Assembly (NCBI GenBank): GCA_007570785.1
Contig: ML664175.1
Coordinates: forward strand, 9,705,592 to 9,769,591
Origin: Antilocapra americana
Taxonomy: Eukaryota > Chordata > Mammalia > Artiodactyla > Antilocapridae
DNA length: 64,000 nucleotides
Direction of reading: 5' to 3'
The position numbers and the translations under genes were made by a program. Positions 21,891 to 32,400 of the stretch are shown piece after piece; position 1 is the stretch's first letter; each line of letters begins with the position of its first letter. Under the pieces are notes generated by a model that worked only from the letters and a program-made list of their open reading frames with translations, had not been told where the DNA came from and did not search any database.

Positions 21891-22613
21891 ATGGCTAACG
21901 AAGCTCATCCTTGTCCGTGTGACATCGGCCATAGAATAGAGTATGGAGGGCTGGGGCACGAAGTTCAAGTGGAACACATCAAGGCTTATCTCACCAAATT
22001 CCCCGTGGACGCTGGCAAAGCTGTGATTGTCATTCAGGATATATTTGGCTGGCAGTTGCTCAACACCAGGTATATGGCTGACATGATTGCAGGAAATGGA
22101 TACACAACCATCGTTCCAGACTTCTTTGTTGGGCAGGAACCTTGGCACCCCTCGGGGGACTGGTCCACCTTGCCAGAGTGGTTGAAGACAAGAAATGCCA
22201 GAAAGATTGATAAAGAGTTCAATGCAGTCTTGAAGTATCATGCCAAGAGAATTGGCGTCGTGGGATTCTGCTGGGGTGGAATTGCTGTTCATCACGTGAT
22301 GATGAAATACCCAGAACTCAGGGTAGGGGTGTCCGTCTATGGAATCATCAAAGACGCTGAAGATGTGTACAATCTGAAGAATCCCACGCTGTTCATCTTT
22401 GCTGAAAACGATGCGGTGATTCCTCTCGAGCAGGTCTCTCTGCTGACTCAGAAGCTGAAAGAGCACTGCAAAGTGGAGTATCAGATTAAAACATTTTCCG
22501 GGCAGACGCATGGCTTCATGCATCGCAAGAGAGAAGACGGTTCTCCTGAAGACAAGCCGTATACTGACGAGGCAAGGAGGAACTTGCTCCAGTGGCTGAG
22601 CAAGTACGTGTAG
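21891..22613 (+). CDS. CMBL-like retrogene, intact 240-codon ORF
   Basis: Encodes a dienelactone-hydrolase-family protein matching CMBL, a cytosolic cysteine hydrolase. From the literature, human CMBL (245 residues) cleaves ester prodrugs such as olmesartan medoxomil. The protein starts [15 protein letters not shown]. The nucleophile is Cys127 in GFCWGG, the acid Asp174 in AEND, and the base His207 in GQTHGF, equivalent to Cys132, Asp179 and His212 in human CMBL. All three are kept. Compared with the human protein as I remember it, five residues (about LKQQC) are missing after LKY at residue 116, an in-frame 15-base loss. There are no stops or frameshifts and no introns. It is therefore either a young copy or one kept by selection. 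It is a candidate retrogene; expression cannot be judged here, and if unexpressed it is a processed pseudogene. Confidence 0.85.
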   Translation: MANEAHPCPCDIGHRIEYGGLGHEVQVEHIKAYLTKFPVDAGKAVIVIQDIFGWQLLNTRYMADMIAGNGYTTIVPDFFVGQEPWHPSGDWSTLPEWLKTRNARKIDKEFNAVLKYHAKRIGVVGFCWGGIAVHHVMMKYPELRVGVSVYGIIKDAEDVYNLKNPTLFIFAENDAVIPLEQVSLLTQKLKEHCKVEYQIKTFSGQTHGFMHRKREDGSPEDKPYTDEARRNLLQWLSKYV

Positions 22614-23061
22614 CCACGGCTGAGGGCAAACTTCCTCCAAATAGCTCCCATTCAGATCATTTTACTTTCACTTTACAGAAAATAAATCAAGGAATCTTGA
22701 AATTCATTGTGTCATTTGAAACAAAAATTCTGAAGGAAAAGTTAATGTATGACATACTTTCATCTTTAACGTGTGCCCTAAATAAGACTTTTAACAGGTC
22801 AGTACCTGAAGAATTTGGGTGATAGAGTAATATCCTAACTATTAGCCAAAAAACCCTAGAGGTCTTCAAGGAACACCTGACTGCTCTGGTATGGCCTTCC
22901 TGGCCTTGAATTGAGCACATTCTCTAGAATAGCTAAATTGGCGAAACCATGAAAAGCAGGAAATGCAAACTCACGTAGAGCAAAAGTCCACTGAACTAAT
23001 TATATAAAGCTTATAAACTTGATTTTTTGGGTTTTTGAATCTGTGGCTTTTTTCTAAATCT

Positions 23062-23067
23062 AATAAA
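23062..23067 (+). terminator. Poly(A) signal of the CMBL retrocopy
   Basis: AATAAA, about 18 bases before the A-rich tail of the retrocopy; the inherited cleavage signal of the parent mRNA. An earlier AATAAA at about 22681 may be an alternative site. Confidence 0.75.
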
Positions 23068-23103
23068 TGATGGATGAGAGTTGCAAATAAATAAATAAAT
23101 AGA

Positions 23104-23119
23104 TAAACTGGATTGTCTG
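23104..23119 (+). repeat. Right target-site duplication of CMBL retrocopy
   Basis: TAAACTGGATTGTCTG, identical to 21743-21758, after which the host L1 text resumes ('agataacatatagttggg'). Confidence 0.95.
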
Positions 23120-24000
23120 TAGATAACATATAGTTGGGTGCTGATTTTTTATGCAATATGACAATCACCATCCTTTAATTGGTGTTTATACTATTTACAT
23201 TTATATATTATTATGCATATGTATGGATTGATATCTACAATTTTGCAAATTTTAAAATATTTGTTGCATCTGTTGTATATTCATTTTTCTTTTTCTGTCT
23301 GCTTTTTGATTATTTTTTGTGATGCCATTTTATTGTCATTATCAGCTTATTATTTATACCTCTAATTTTTTAGTGATTTCCCTATGATTTACTATAAATG
23401 TATGTATTTAAATACTCAGATATTGTAATTCTGCTTCACTTGTCATGTGTAAACCTTAAAACAGTTTAATTTCAATTCCTCCACCCCATCTTTTCTGCTA
23501 TTATCATACATTTTATTTTTACAAATGTATATCCACTATATATGTTACCACATGTTAGACTGTTTGATATTGTCTCAGAGCTCTCAAATGCTCTACTTTT
23601 TCCCTCCTCCAATCTTTGTGTTTCAGTTTAGGTAATTTTTATTTTTATATCTTCAAATTTACTGACTCATTCCTCAGTTGCATTAAGTCCTATGATGAGC
23701 CTGTCAAAGGCATTCTTCATGTTCAATACTATTTTGTTTGTATTTAGTATTTCCATTAGCTGTTAGTTCCCATCTTCTCACCTAAAAGTATTCATCTTCT
23801 CACATATATTGTCTATCTTTTCCATTAGAGACTTTAATATATTAATTATAGTATTTAAATTTTTCTGACAGTTTCACCATCTGGGTCATATGAATTTTGT
23901 TCTGTTGACTGCTTCATCATAATATACTTTTTATAATTTTTTGTACTTTTTATGCATTGTGTGTGTCATACTTTTTGACTGAATGACAGACATCATGTGT

Positions 24001-25130
24001 AAGACAGCAAAGACTGAGCCAAGTCATATTAATGCCTGATAATAAGCATGTCCATTCTCCTACCATTAATGGAGGAGGCTGAGTTTCTAGAGTCAGGAAT
24101 TAAGCTGGATTCGAACATTATCTTCAGTACACAGTATCTTCAAATTTATCGCCTAATATCTTGTGCTTATTTTGGGGGCTGGTTTTCCAGAGAGCTTCTC
24201 TCAACATTCCTGACGCACCCTTAGCTTTGGGCCTTCCCTGTGTTCTGGCATGTCAGAGGGTCTCTCCATACTCATCTCCTCCCCCAGCGACGCATCTCTC
24301 TTCTTGGTGGCTCCTGCTTGCTAGCCAGGAAGTGGTAAGAAGGGGGTCTTCTGTTATCTTGATCCAGCCTCAGCACTTTAGACAGACCTTGGCACACGAG
24401 GTCTCTGGTTTGGGGGGGTGGTCTCATATACTGGAAAAGCTTTTCTTAATGGTAAGTGTTCATTATTTTCTCTTAGCCTTTAAAGAAAGTCTGAAACCAT
24501 CAACCTGATATGTAGCAGCTTATATGTCTACCCCTTCAGATTTCTTCTTCAAACTTTGGCCAAAATGGATTTCTCTGAGCTTTTTCTTGTTGGCGGAGGG
24601 TGGGGTGGGGGGGACTTGTATATCTGGATTTCTTAATAAGACTATGTGATGACTAAAAGTCCACCAGCTATCTTGCCAATGAGCTAACACGTGCTCTGGA
24701 TGGCATAGCAGAAACACAGAAGGAACCTTGGTTCTTTATGACCACGGAGCTATCACAACAGCCCTGGGTTGCCTAGCTCAGCACTTCATGTTGCCTGAAA
24801 GAAAAGTAAACTCATCTGTCTAAGCTTCTGTGTCCTCTGTTCCACTGGCATTCCCTATAGAAATGTAATTCCTAACTGATACAATCACTATCTCTGGTTA
24901 ATTTCATGGGTGAAAATGAAGAAAAATCATTTGCAGTATTCATTGCCTTTTTAAGTCAATGTTTGATTTGAAAGATTATGAGTATTTAGATTTCCTTTCT
25001 CACATTTGCCCCTCTCCCTTCTTTATCTTTTAGAAGTTACTAGCCAGTTTCCTTCCCTTAATCCCTGCAATGTTGGAGCCTTGATCACAATTTTTGATTC
25101 TTGTTTTTTTTCCTCCAAAATATCCATGCA
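24001..25130. other. Spacer; first part possibly L1 5' sequence
   Basis: 24000-24500 may be antisense L1 5'UTR (GC-richer, no landmarks I can name). 24510-25130 shows no recognisable feature. Confidence 0.35.
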
Positions 25131-25316
25131 GGGACTTCCCTGGTGGTCCAGTGGCTAAGACTTTGTGCTTCCAATGCAGGGGACCTGGGTTCAATCCCTG
25201 GTCAGGAAATAGGTCCCACAAGCCACAACTAAAAGCATGGTGCAACTTAAAATCCCAGATGCCTCAACTAAGACCCAGTGCAGCCAAATAAAAAGATAAT
25301 TTAAAAAAAAAAAAAC
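25131..25316 (+). mobile_element. CHR-type SINE (plus)
   Basis: Head 'gggacttccctggtgg', then 'tgcttccaatgcagggga', 'gttcaatccctggtcagg' and 'cccagtgcagccaaataa', with an A-rich tail at about 25300-25316. Confidence 0.88.
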
Positions 25317-25894
25317 CACACATGCCAAAAAAACCCCAAGGGTATCCATGTAGCATGCTTGTCCAGTAATTCGATAATCCCCCGAATCATGAAATTGTTA
25401 TTTAAAAATTGGCACTTGCCATCTACCTCTACAAGGATTAAGTCACTAGCCATTGCAGTCACTGACCTGCAACATATGCTGAAAAGGAGTTTAGGGTGCA
25501 GATAAGAAATGAGACACTCTGTGCTTTGCAAACAACTGGCAGAACAAGCTTCCAGACAGTTCGATATTTTCAGAAGATTTTATGAGTTCAAACATTGATA
25601 GATACCTGCATCTTCTCATGTGTAGTAAGCACTAAAATCATTAATGGAGACATCTGCTCCTTATGACTAGCAGCAACATTCATGAAACTTGCAGTAACCT
25701 TCTACATGTGTGCTTGACTGCATGTACCCCCTCCACTCAAATCACAGAAAATAAAGAACTTCTCCCTACCTCTTCAGAGCAATTCCTCAGAGCTATCTGG
25801 GATGCTGTCTCCCAGACTATAGCCCTCCCTTTGCCCCAAATAAAACTGAAATCACAACTCTTATACTGTGTATATTTTCAATTAACACCATTTA
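25317..25894. other. Spacer, nothing recognised
   Basis: No gene, RNA or repeat was recognised; open frames are short. Confidence 0.4.
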
Positions 25895-26190
25895 CAAATT
25901 GGATAAACATGTCTTCTATATTTTCAAGTACTTCATGGATAAAAATGTTGAATAAGACTGGGAGAACACAGAGCCCTGATATGTGCTACAAGAGTCTCTC
26001 TCCAGGTGGAACTAGATCAGCAAACTTTGAGTAAGGTCATTCAACTATTTACCAATGCACAAATTTTACTAATATACTACCAATATTTTCAGACCCTTCT
26101 ATAGGAATATAATGAGGGAATTCTCCAAAAACACTTCTCTAAAGTCTAGATACATTATGATTTCTTAATTTCCTTAACTACCTAACACAA
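25895..26190 (-). mobile_element. Ancient L3/CR1-type LINE remnant (minus)
   Basis: Read in antisense, this resembles reverse-transcriptase sequence of the L3/CR1 clade. The stretch around 26100-26155, reversed, recalls the motif region A-F-D-x-V-S-H-x-I-L, now degenerate. Upstream text 'aaaatgttgaataagact' and 'tgtgctacaagagtctct' fits the same element. Its persistence with recognisable text is notable for such an old family. Confidence 0.4.
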
Positions 26191-26418
26191 TCTAATTGAC
26201 TGCTTGGCATCCAAATGACAAATTCTTTGGTTGTATGGATAAACTCAAGTCAACATTATATATCTGAAATGCTCACAGATCAATATAGATGTCTTTGAAA
26301 CATTAAAAGAGTACAAACCTGATCATTCAATGTTTAGTTACTTGATGAAGGTAACCTCTATCATGACAATGGACTTCTAAATCACAATAGTGGTTTAGTT
26401 TTTGCATGGAATATTTAC
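26191..26418. other. Spacer, nothing recognised
   Basis: AT-rich; no feature seen. Confidence 0.35.
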
Positions 26419-26550
26419 CTTTGGAGAAGGAAATGGCAACGCACTCTAGTATTCTTGCCTAGGAAATCCCTTGGACAGAGGAGCTTGGTGGGTTACAGTT
26501 CACAGGGTCACAATGTCAGATGTGACTTAGCAACTGAACAACAACAAAGT
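26419..26550 (+). mobile_element. Bov-A type SINE fragment (plus)
   Basis: Reads 'ggagaaggaaatggcaac', 'gtattcttgcctaggaaa', 'cttggacagaggagcttg' and ends 'cttagcaactgaacaaca'. The tRNA-like head is missing. Confidence 0.85.
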
Positions 26551-27147
26551 TTGTAACTTTAAGACTACTCATTAATCAAATACACAAAGTATTTCATTCA
26601 TCAATACCTAGATTATCTGTTTCATCAGGCAGTTAAATATATCAATACTATTTGCTTCTTAAAATAAGCAATTAATATTTCAGAACGCCACACACAGCAA
26701 TAGTTTAAATGCAATTCTCATTGTCTAATTGTACCAAAATGTGGTTAGCATAGAACCTTGAACATAGCATAGCTTAGTAAACAAACATTGAAAGATTATC
26801 ATTACATTTAGAATGTAGCAATCTGAATGTTAGGATGATCAGAAGGATGCTTCAAATGGGGAATCTATTGAGGGGGGAAGCATGACATTTAGTTAGTACA
26901 AATCAACTAAGGCGAAACCATGTAGGTTATCAAAAATTATGAGAGAGATAAAAGGATTTGTAAATTGGTTGCTATGCTTTTATCCATAACCGTGAGGGGA
27001 ACAACAACAAAAAATCAACAGCATTCCAATCAAGTAGAAATCAAGTTCTCAGTCATGCAGTCCTCATACTGCACTCCTGGTTGCCCTAGCAAAGGGACCT
27101 CCATCTTTAGGTAAGATGGAGGAAGGAAATTCTGTTCAAAAAGGTAT
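26551..27147. other. Spacer, nothing recognised
   Basis: AT-rich, no coding or repeat landmark identified. Confidence 0.35.
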
Positions 27148-27390
27148 ATACAACTGACCCTTGAACAACATGGGTTTAAAATGCAAAGGTCCACTTAGAC
27201 AGGCTTTTTTTTTTTCAATAAATACATACAGTACTGCAGTACCACAGGATTGCTGGTTGGTTGAATCTGCAGGTGCAAAATCATGGATACTAAGGAGTGT
27301 AGATGGGACTTGAACATCTTTGAATTTTGGTATCCAGGGTAAGTCCTAGAACAATTCCTTGAAGATACCCAAAAACCACTGTATGTGGCA
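27148..27390 (+). mobile_element. Tigger-like DNA transposon remnant
   Basis: Begins 'caactgacccttgaacaa' and continues 'ggtccacttagacaggct', 'caataaatacatacagta', 'ggttggttgaatctgcag' and 'agatacccaaaaaccact'. This is typical of non-autonomous pogo/Tigger elements as I remember them. The exact subfamily is not assigned. Confidence 0.55.
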
Positions 27391-27617
27391 AAGACAGGCC
27401 ATGAGAAAAAAAATACAAAGTACAAATAAAAAGCTTCAGTTGAGCCTTGAAAGAGTTTCTGGGAGCTGTAAATCTTTTGCTCCCCTGTCTCCCTGGGTCA
27501 TTGATCACATGACTGCATATCAACATTACCTCCACTGCTCTACCCATTGGCAATACTGTCTGAGAGGAACAGAGAGAAGGTTGCCCTCTTGGTATTGTGT
27601 ATAAATTGAACTGAGAT

Positions 27618-28393
27618 GAAGCCATGACACCACCCTTATGGCAGAAAGTGAAGAAGAACTAAAGAGCCTCTTGATGACAGTGAAAGAGGAGAGTGAAAAA
27701 GCTGGCTTAAAACTCGACATTCAGAAAACTAAGATCATGGCACCCAGTCCCATTGCTTCACAGCAAATAAATGGGGAAACAGTGACAGACTTTATTTTCT
27801 GGGGCTCCAAAATCACTGCAGATGGTGACTGCAGCCATGAAATTAAAAGATGCTTGCTCCTTGGAAAGAAAGTTATGACCAACCTAGACAGTATATTAAA
27901 AAGCAGAGACATTACTTTGCCAACAAAGGTCTGTCTAGTTAAAGCTATGGTTTTTCCAGTAGTCATGTATGGATGTAAGAGTTGGACTATAAAGAAAGCT
28001 GAGCGCCAAAGAATTGATGCTTTTGAACTGTGGTGTTGGATAAGACTCTTAAGAGTCCCTTGGACAGCAAGGAGATCCACCCAGTCCATCCTAAAGAAAA
28101 TCAGTACCGAATATTCATTGGAAGGACTGACGCTGAAGCGAAAACTCCAATACTTTGGCCACCTTTGATGCGAAGACCTGACTCATTTGAAAAGACCATG
28201 TTGCTGGGAAAGATTGAAGGCAGGAGGAGAAGGGGACGACAGAGGATGAGATGGTTGGATGGCATCACTGACTCAATGGACATGAGTCTGAGTAAACTCC
28301 AGGAGTTGGTGATGGACAGGGAGGCCTGGCATGCTGCAGTCCACGGGGTCACAAAGAGTCGGACATAACTGAGTGACTGAACTGAACTGAAGT
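27618..28393 (+). mobile_element. BovB 3' portion
   Basis: Well-preserved BovB from 'gacaccacccttatggca' to the tail 'gagtcggacataactgag' and its ACTGA-type repeats (about 28370-28392). A 176-codon frame (27638-28168) is the C-terminal end of the BovB reverse-transcriptase protein, with GDCSHEIKRCLLLGKK and FPVVMYGCKSWTIKKAE. A frameshift then moves the frame to 28030-28368. It lacks catalytic RT motifs, so it cannot mobilise itself. Confidence 0.92.
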
Positions 28394-28784
28394 CTGCTGC
28401 AGATTTCTTGGCTTAATCTTCCCCTCAAAGTGTTAGGATCCTTATAGAGAGAGTAAGAGATGAGGACAAGTTTAGGATATAACAGATTCAATAGTTCCTA
28501 ACAGAAAAATGTCATGCAGCACTAAGGTATTTTAACAAACTTAATAATACATTTGTTTCTGTAAGGACTTTTGACTTTAAGGCAATTTTAGTTACAGTTC
28601 TTTGTGTCTGGTCCACATGTGAGTATTGTAGAAAGATTCTACAATAGTTTATGCAATTATTAGGGGGTTTGGCAGAGATTTTGGCCTGACTGTTCTTCTA
28701 AAGCAAAGACAAATTTAATCAATTGCAACAATTAGCTTATTTTACCTGAATTACCCTAAAATTAAAAAAATAATAGACTTTGTT
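28394..28784. other. Spacer, nothing recognised
   Basis: AT-rich, no features. Confidence 0.35.
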
Positions 28785-29350
28785 TTTTTTAGGGCAGTTT
28801 TAGGTTTACACGAGAATTGATAGAATACAGTGTTCCCGTATGTCCCCTCTCCCCTCCCACCCTCACAATTTTCACTATCATTAGCACCATATGTTTGTTA
28901 CAGTTGATGAACCAATATTAAAACACTATTCACTATAGACCATAACTTACATTAGAGTTCACTCTTTGTCTTGTGCATGTCTATATGGGTTTGACAATCG
29001 CATTATGTCATGTATTCACCATTACGGTATCATACAGAATAGTTTTACTGCTCTAAAAGGTTCTGTGGTCACCTATTCATCTATCCTTCCTTCTACTTAA
29101 CCCCCTGAAAGCCACTAATCTTCCTACTGTATCTGTAGTTTTCCTTTTCCAGAATGTCATATTGGAATGACACTGAAATCATACAGTATGTAGGACTGGA
29201 ATCATACAGCTGGAACCATACAGTATGTCACCTTTATAGACTGATTTCTTTCTTCAGCAGTATGCATTTAAGGTTCCTCAATGTCTTTTTTGGATAGCAC
29301 ATTTATTTTTATCACTGAATACTATTTCGTTGTATGACTTTTAAAAAAAA
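28785..29350 (-). mobile_element. Old L1 3' end (minus)
   Basis: Antisense L1 3' region: 'gggcagttttaggtttac', 'ttacagttgatgaacc', 'cttacattagagttcact', 'accattacggtatcatac', 'gcatttaaggttcctcaa' and 'actgaatactatttcgtt'. Confidence 0.7.
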
Positions 29351-31201
29351 CAACTATCACATTTAAAGATGTGTCATGATAAATTATTACTATCATAAAT
29401 GATATTTCATTGTTAAGGGAGGATTTATGCTCTCCCAGAATTAGGGTGAAATCTTCTGGTTCATTTCCCTTTGGGATACAGGTTTTCACTTACAGGTCTA
29501 GACTAACGGTCTAGATATCAGATGGAAAATAGCTTTCCCTAATAATAAATGATGGATTATGTTGATTAATGTTCCCCAATAGTTACAGCATAGCAGGGTT
29601 GAACATATCAGAGTTGCTGATCTGAAATTGGGCATGTTAATAGGTATACACTGTAAGTTCCAACTATACTGTAGAAATTATTTACAAAATCATATTGCTT
29701 TATAAAATGAAGCAAGTAGAACAATTTTTCTTTTGTTCAGAAAAAATGCCCAAATCTAATCTAATTTGCTGCAGCTGGACACCACCTGCAGATGACTGTT
29801 TAAGTACTCTGAACATTACACACTTATCTTTTAAATATTGATAATGCCATTTTTCATTTCCTTGACATGAAATCCCACAGGGAATAATTATGCTAATAAA
29901 CCTTAATGATTCTTGCAAATAAATGATCAAACCAAATTGCTACTGTTGATTTATATTAATGGATGCCTCTAGGACGAGATTTGCCAGTACGGTGCTGCCT
30001 CTTGAATCTCAATTCATCTCATTTAGCTGAAGAGTGTACATAGTTTGTTAAATAGATGAAGTGTTTAAAATATAATGTGTTTGTGCAGTTTTTGCTCTTC
30101 ATAATGTTCAAGCATTACCATCTTGCCTTGTGGCAAATCTACATTTAATGGTTTCATTGCATGTAACTTCCTTTTGTACTTTTTCTCTCCTTTATATGCA
30201 GTTAGGAAATGACTACTTTCTGGTTGCTTCAGAATAGGCCAGCTTCCATATGTTGAATCTGATTGTTTCACTGAGACAATGAAATCTGTTTCTGGGTATT
30301 TTAGCCACCATAACCTGGGAACCACATTGCCCATGTGATGATGGGATAAAGTGCCAAATCATATTTAGTGGGGGAAGGGCACTATTAAATGGATTATTTG
30401 TTGCCTCATTTAAACCTAGAGGAGTGGATCTCTTCCTCTCCTGCTCTCCCACTTTTACTCCTGCTCAGACACCCTCACTAAGTGTACAGGGACCAGGAAG
30501 GTGCTGACTCTGAATTCTCAAGTGAAACTGGAAATTGTCATACACTTATTTCCAGGGCTGGGGAACACTACACAGAAAGAATGCTTATTCATTGTGGATG
30601 TGAACACAGTTTATCTGACTAATTTTGTAAAAAGTCACTATCACTTAAAATATCCTATAATTGGAAAAATATCACCTTCACCCAGATAGTTGCCTCAACT
30701 GTTCATTTTTATGCACTTGTAACATCAAATTCTAAGCATAGGAGAAAAGCAAAGTGGAGACAAATAGGTATAGGCACAGAATTGAATGAAAGTGATGTAA
30801 ATTAGTAGTAAAATAGGGGATAGGCATATATAAAAATCATGTATCCATAAACAGAGTATAGAACTTGTGATACTAACAGTTGCCTAGGAATTTGTCCTGT
30901 GCTGAACAAAGGCTGTAATTTGTTAGTGGTAAAGCAAAGATGACCACACTTAATTTACTGTGAATTCACACTTAATTCACTTTGTAATTCTGAATTATAA
31001 AGCTCTTAATGATTTTTTAATATATATATGTATCACTAATACATATGTACATAAATTACCTTTATAAAAGTATTTTTTTCATTTAACTTTAGAAAAAGAG
31101 AAATTTTGATCAAATTTGGTACATTTATGGCAATTTTTTCTAATTTAAAATTAATAAGATCCAAAATCATAAACCACTAAATGCATCATTAAATTCACTG
31201 T
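29351..31201. other. AT-rich spacer, nothing recognised
   Basis: About 1.85 kb with short frames only (up to 89 codons). No repeat landmark was recognised, so it may be single-copy or too diverged for reading by eye. Confidence 0.4.
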
Positions 31202-31417
31202 TGTTGATGGTGGTGTTTAGTTGCTAAGTCAGTCTGACTCTTTTGCAATCCTATGGACTGTAGCCTGCCAGGCTCCTCTGTCAGTGGAATTTCCCAGGCA
31301 AGAATACAGGAGTGGGTAGCGATTTCCTTCTGCAGGGAATCTTCCCTACTCAGGGATCAAACCCCATCTCCTGCATTGGCAGACGGATTCTTTACCACTG
31401 AGCCACCAGGGATACTC
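31202..31417 (-). mobile_element. Bov-tA SINE (minus)
   Basis: Full antisense Bov-tA: 'ttagttgctaagtcagtc', 'tatggactgtagcctgcc', 'caggctcctctgtcagtg', 'gggatcaaaccccatctc' and 'accactgagccaccaggg'. Confidence 0.88.
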
Positions 31418-31939
31418 AATATTCACTGTAAAATTTTCTACATTTGGCAAAAAATCAAGGGTGGTTGAAATATAAAGGAATGATTTAAGTACATAATAGT
31501 ACATCAGCTATGTAGCTAGAGAAAGGTAGGTGTGTCCGGAGCGCTGGAGAGCAGGCCAGGGAGAGGTGGTTCGTGGGAAGCACCCTCACAGGAAAGGAGA
31601 ATGACTAGACACCTGGAACCCAAGGAGTAGCTCTAAGGCCCTGGGGGAAGAAGAGGGACATGACCACCCTCCAGGAGAATGGCAGATGAAGAAGGCAGCT
31701 ACCTGCAGAGGCAGTCAAAGGGCCCAAGCTGGCTGTGAGCACTTGGAGCCAGGCAGGGAAGTATAAGCACAAGGATATTTCCATAGTTCTGTCTTCAGAC
31801 CCAGCCCTGCTAGCTCCATTCCCAGAGGGGAGAGAGGAGCAGGGAGTGTGAGGGGGGAAAAGAGAGAGAGAAGCTGTATCAATCAAGTGATACAGCTAAC
31901 AGAAAAGAGTGGGCCAGAAATTCTGTAACAACCTTGTGC
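31418..31939. other. GC-richer spacer with a perfect hairpin
   Basis: Purine-rich, GC-richer than its surroundings. At 31872-31897 there is a perfect inverted repeat: 10-bp arms AGCTGTATCA and TGATACAGCT around a 6-base loop. No gene is evident. Confidence 0.45.
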
Positions 31940-32150
31940 TTGGGCTCAGTTGCTTCAGTCATGGCTGACTCTTTAGTGACCCTATGGACTGCAGTCTGCC
32001 AAGCTCCTCTGTCCATTGGATTTTCCTGGCAAGATTACTGGAGTGGGTTGCCATCCTCCTCCAGAGGATCTTTCCAACCCAGGGATAGAACCTGCGTCGC
32101 CTGTGTCTCTGGCGTTGCAGGTGGATTCTTTATTGCTGGGCCACCTTGAG
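31940..32150 (-). mobile_element. Bov-tA SINE (minus), second copy
   Basis: Antisense Bov-tA: 'ctcagttgcttcagtcat', 'tatggactgcagtctgcc', 'tactggagtgggttgcca', 'aacccagggatagaacct' and 'tattgctgggccacc'. Confidence 0.88.
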
Positions 32151-32224
32151 GTAATAGATGGCAACATGTATAAAGAAATGCAATAGAAAACAGTTAATAT
32201 CAGAAAGTATTATCCTGCTACCTT

Positions 32225-32400
32225 ATCATCTATTGACCATCTACTATATGCCAGTCACTTCATATATAATTGTCTATAATCATCAGAACAACCCAGTTCA
32301 TTTTACCAAAAAAAGGTTCAAAAGAAACTTGCCAAATTCACAAAAAGGGCCCATACTGGGACAGAGTTTTTGTACCCAGTCTGTCTCCCCAGCTCATGCT
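32225..32400 (-). mobile_element. MIR-like SINE (minus)
   Basis: 'ctactatatgccagtcac' followed by a degraded reversed MIR core and 'tacccagtctgtctcccc'. Weak but in MIR order. Confidence 0.45.

Larger units (their letters stand above)
21759..23103 (+). mobile_element. Processed CMBL retrocopy (whole inserted cDNA)
   Basis: A 1345-bp L1-mobilised cDNA. It has a GC-rich leader (21759-21890) with at least eight CpGs, the intact ORF (21891-22613), and a 3'UTR. The poly(A) signal AATAAA is at 23062-23067, followed by an A-rich (AAAT)n tail at about 23085-23103. A perfect 16-bp duplication, TAAACTGGATTGTCTG, flanks it. It interrupts an older antisense L1, which gives the relative ages. The leader suggests the copy is full-length or nearly so. 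Confidence 0.95.
20440..24000 (-). mobile_element. Old antisense L1 hosting a SINE and a retrocopy
   Basis: Antisense L1 ORF2 text with landmarks 'ggttttatcatttctatt', 'ctctaagcctagctttag', 'attccattatggtcagag', 'caattactgagaggagta', 'ctggtaatattctttttt', 'agcatgtc'-type later text and 'ataacatatagttgggtg'. It is interrupted at 20657-20970 by SINEs and at 21759-23103 by the CMBL retrocopy. The L1 text is continuous once the retrocopy and one target-site copy are removed. The far end, about 23950-24500, is less certain. Confidence 0.75.

Noticed and set aside
21723..22640. 305-codon open frame on the minus strand across the CMBL retrocopy
   Set aside because: It is the antisense shadow of the real CMBL-like frame; the codon pattern and triad belong to the plus strand, and the frame spans the leader and flanking L1 with no own signals.
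27638..28168. 176-codon frame as a cellular gene
   Set aside because: It is the C-terminal part of a BovB protein with a frameshift, without catalytic RT motifs.
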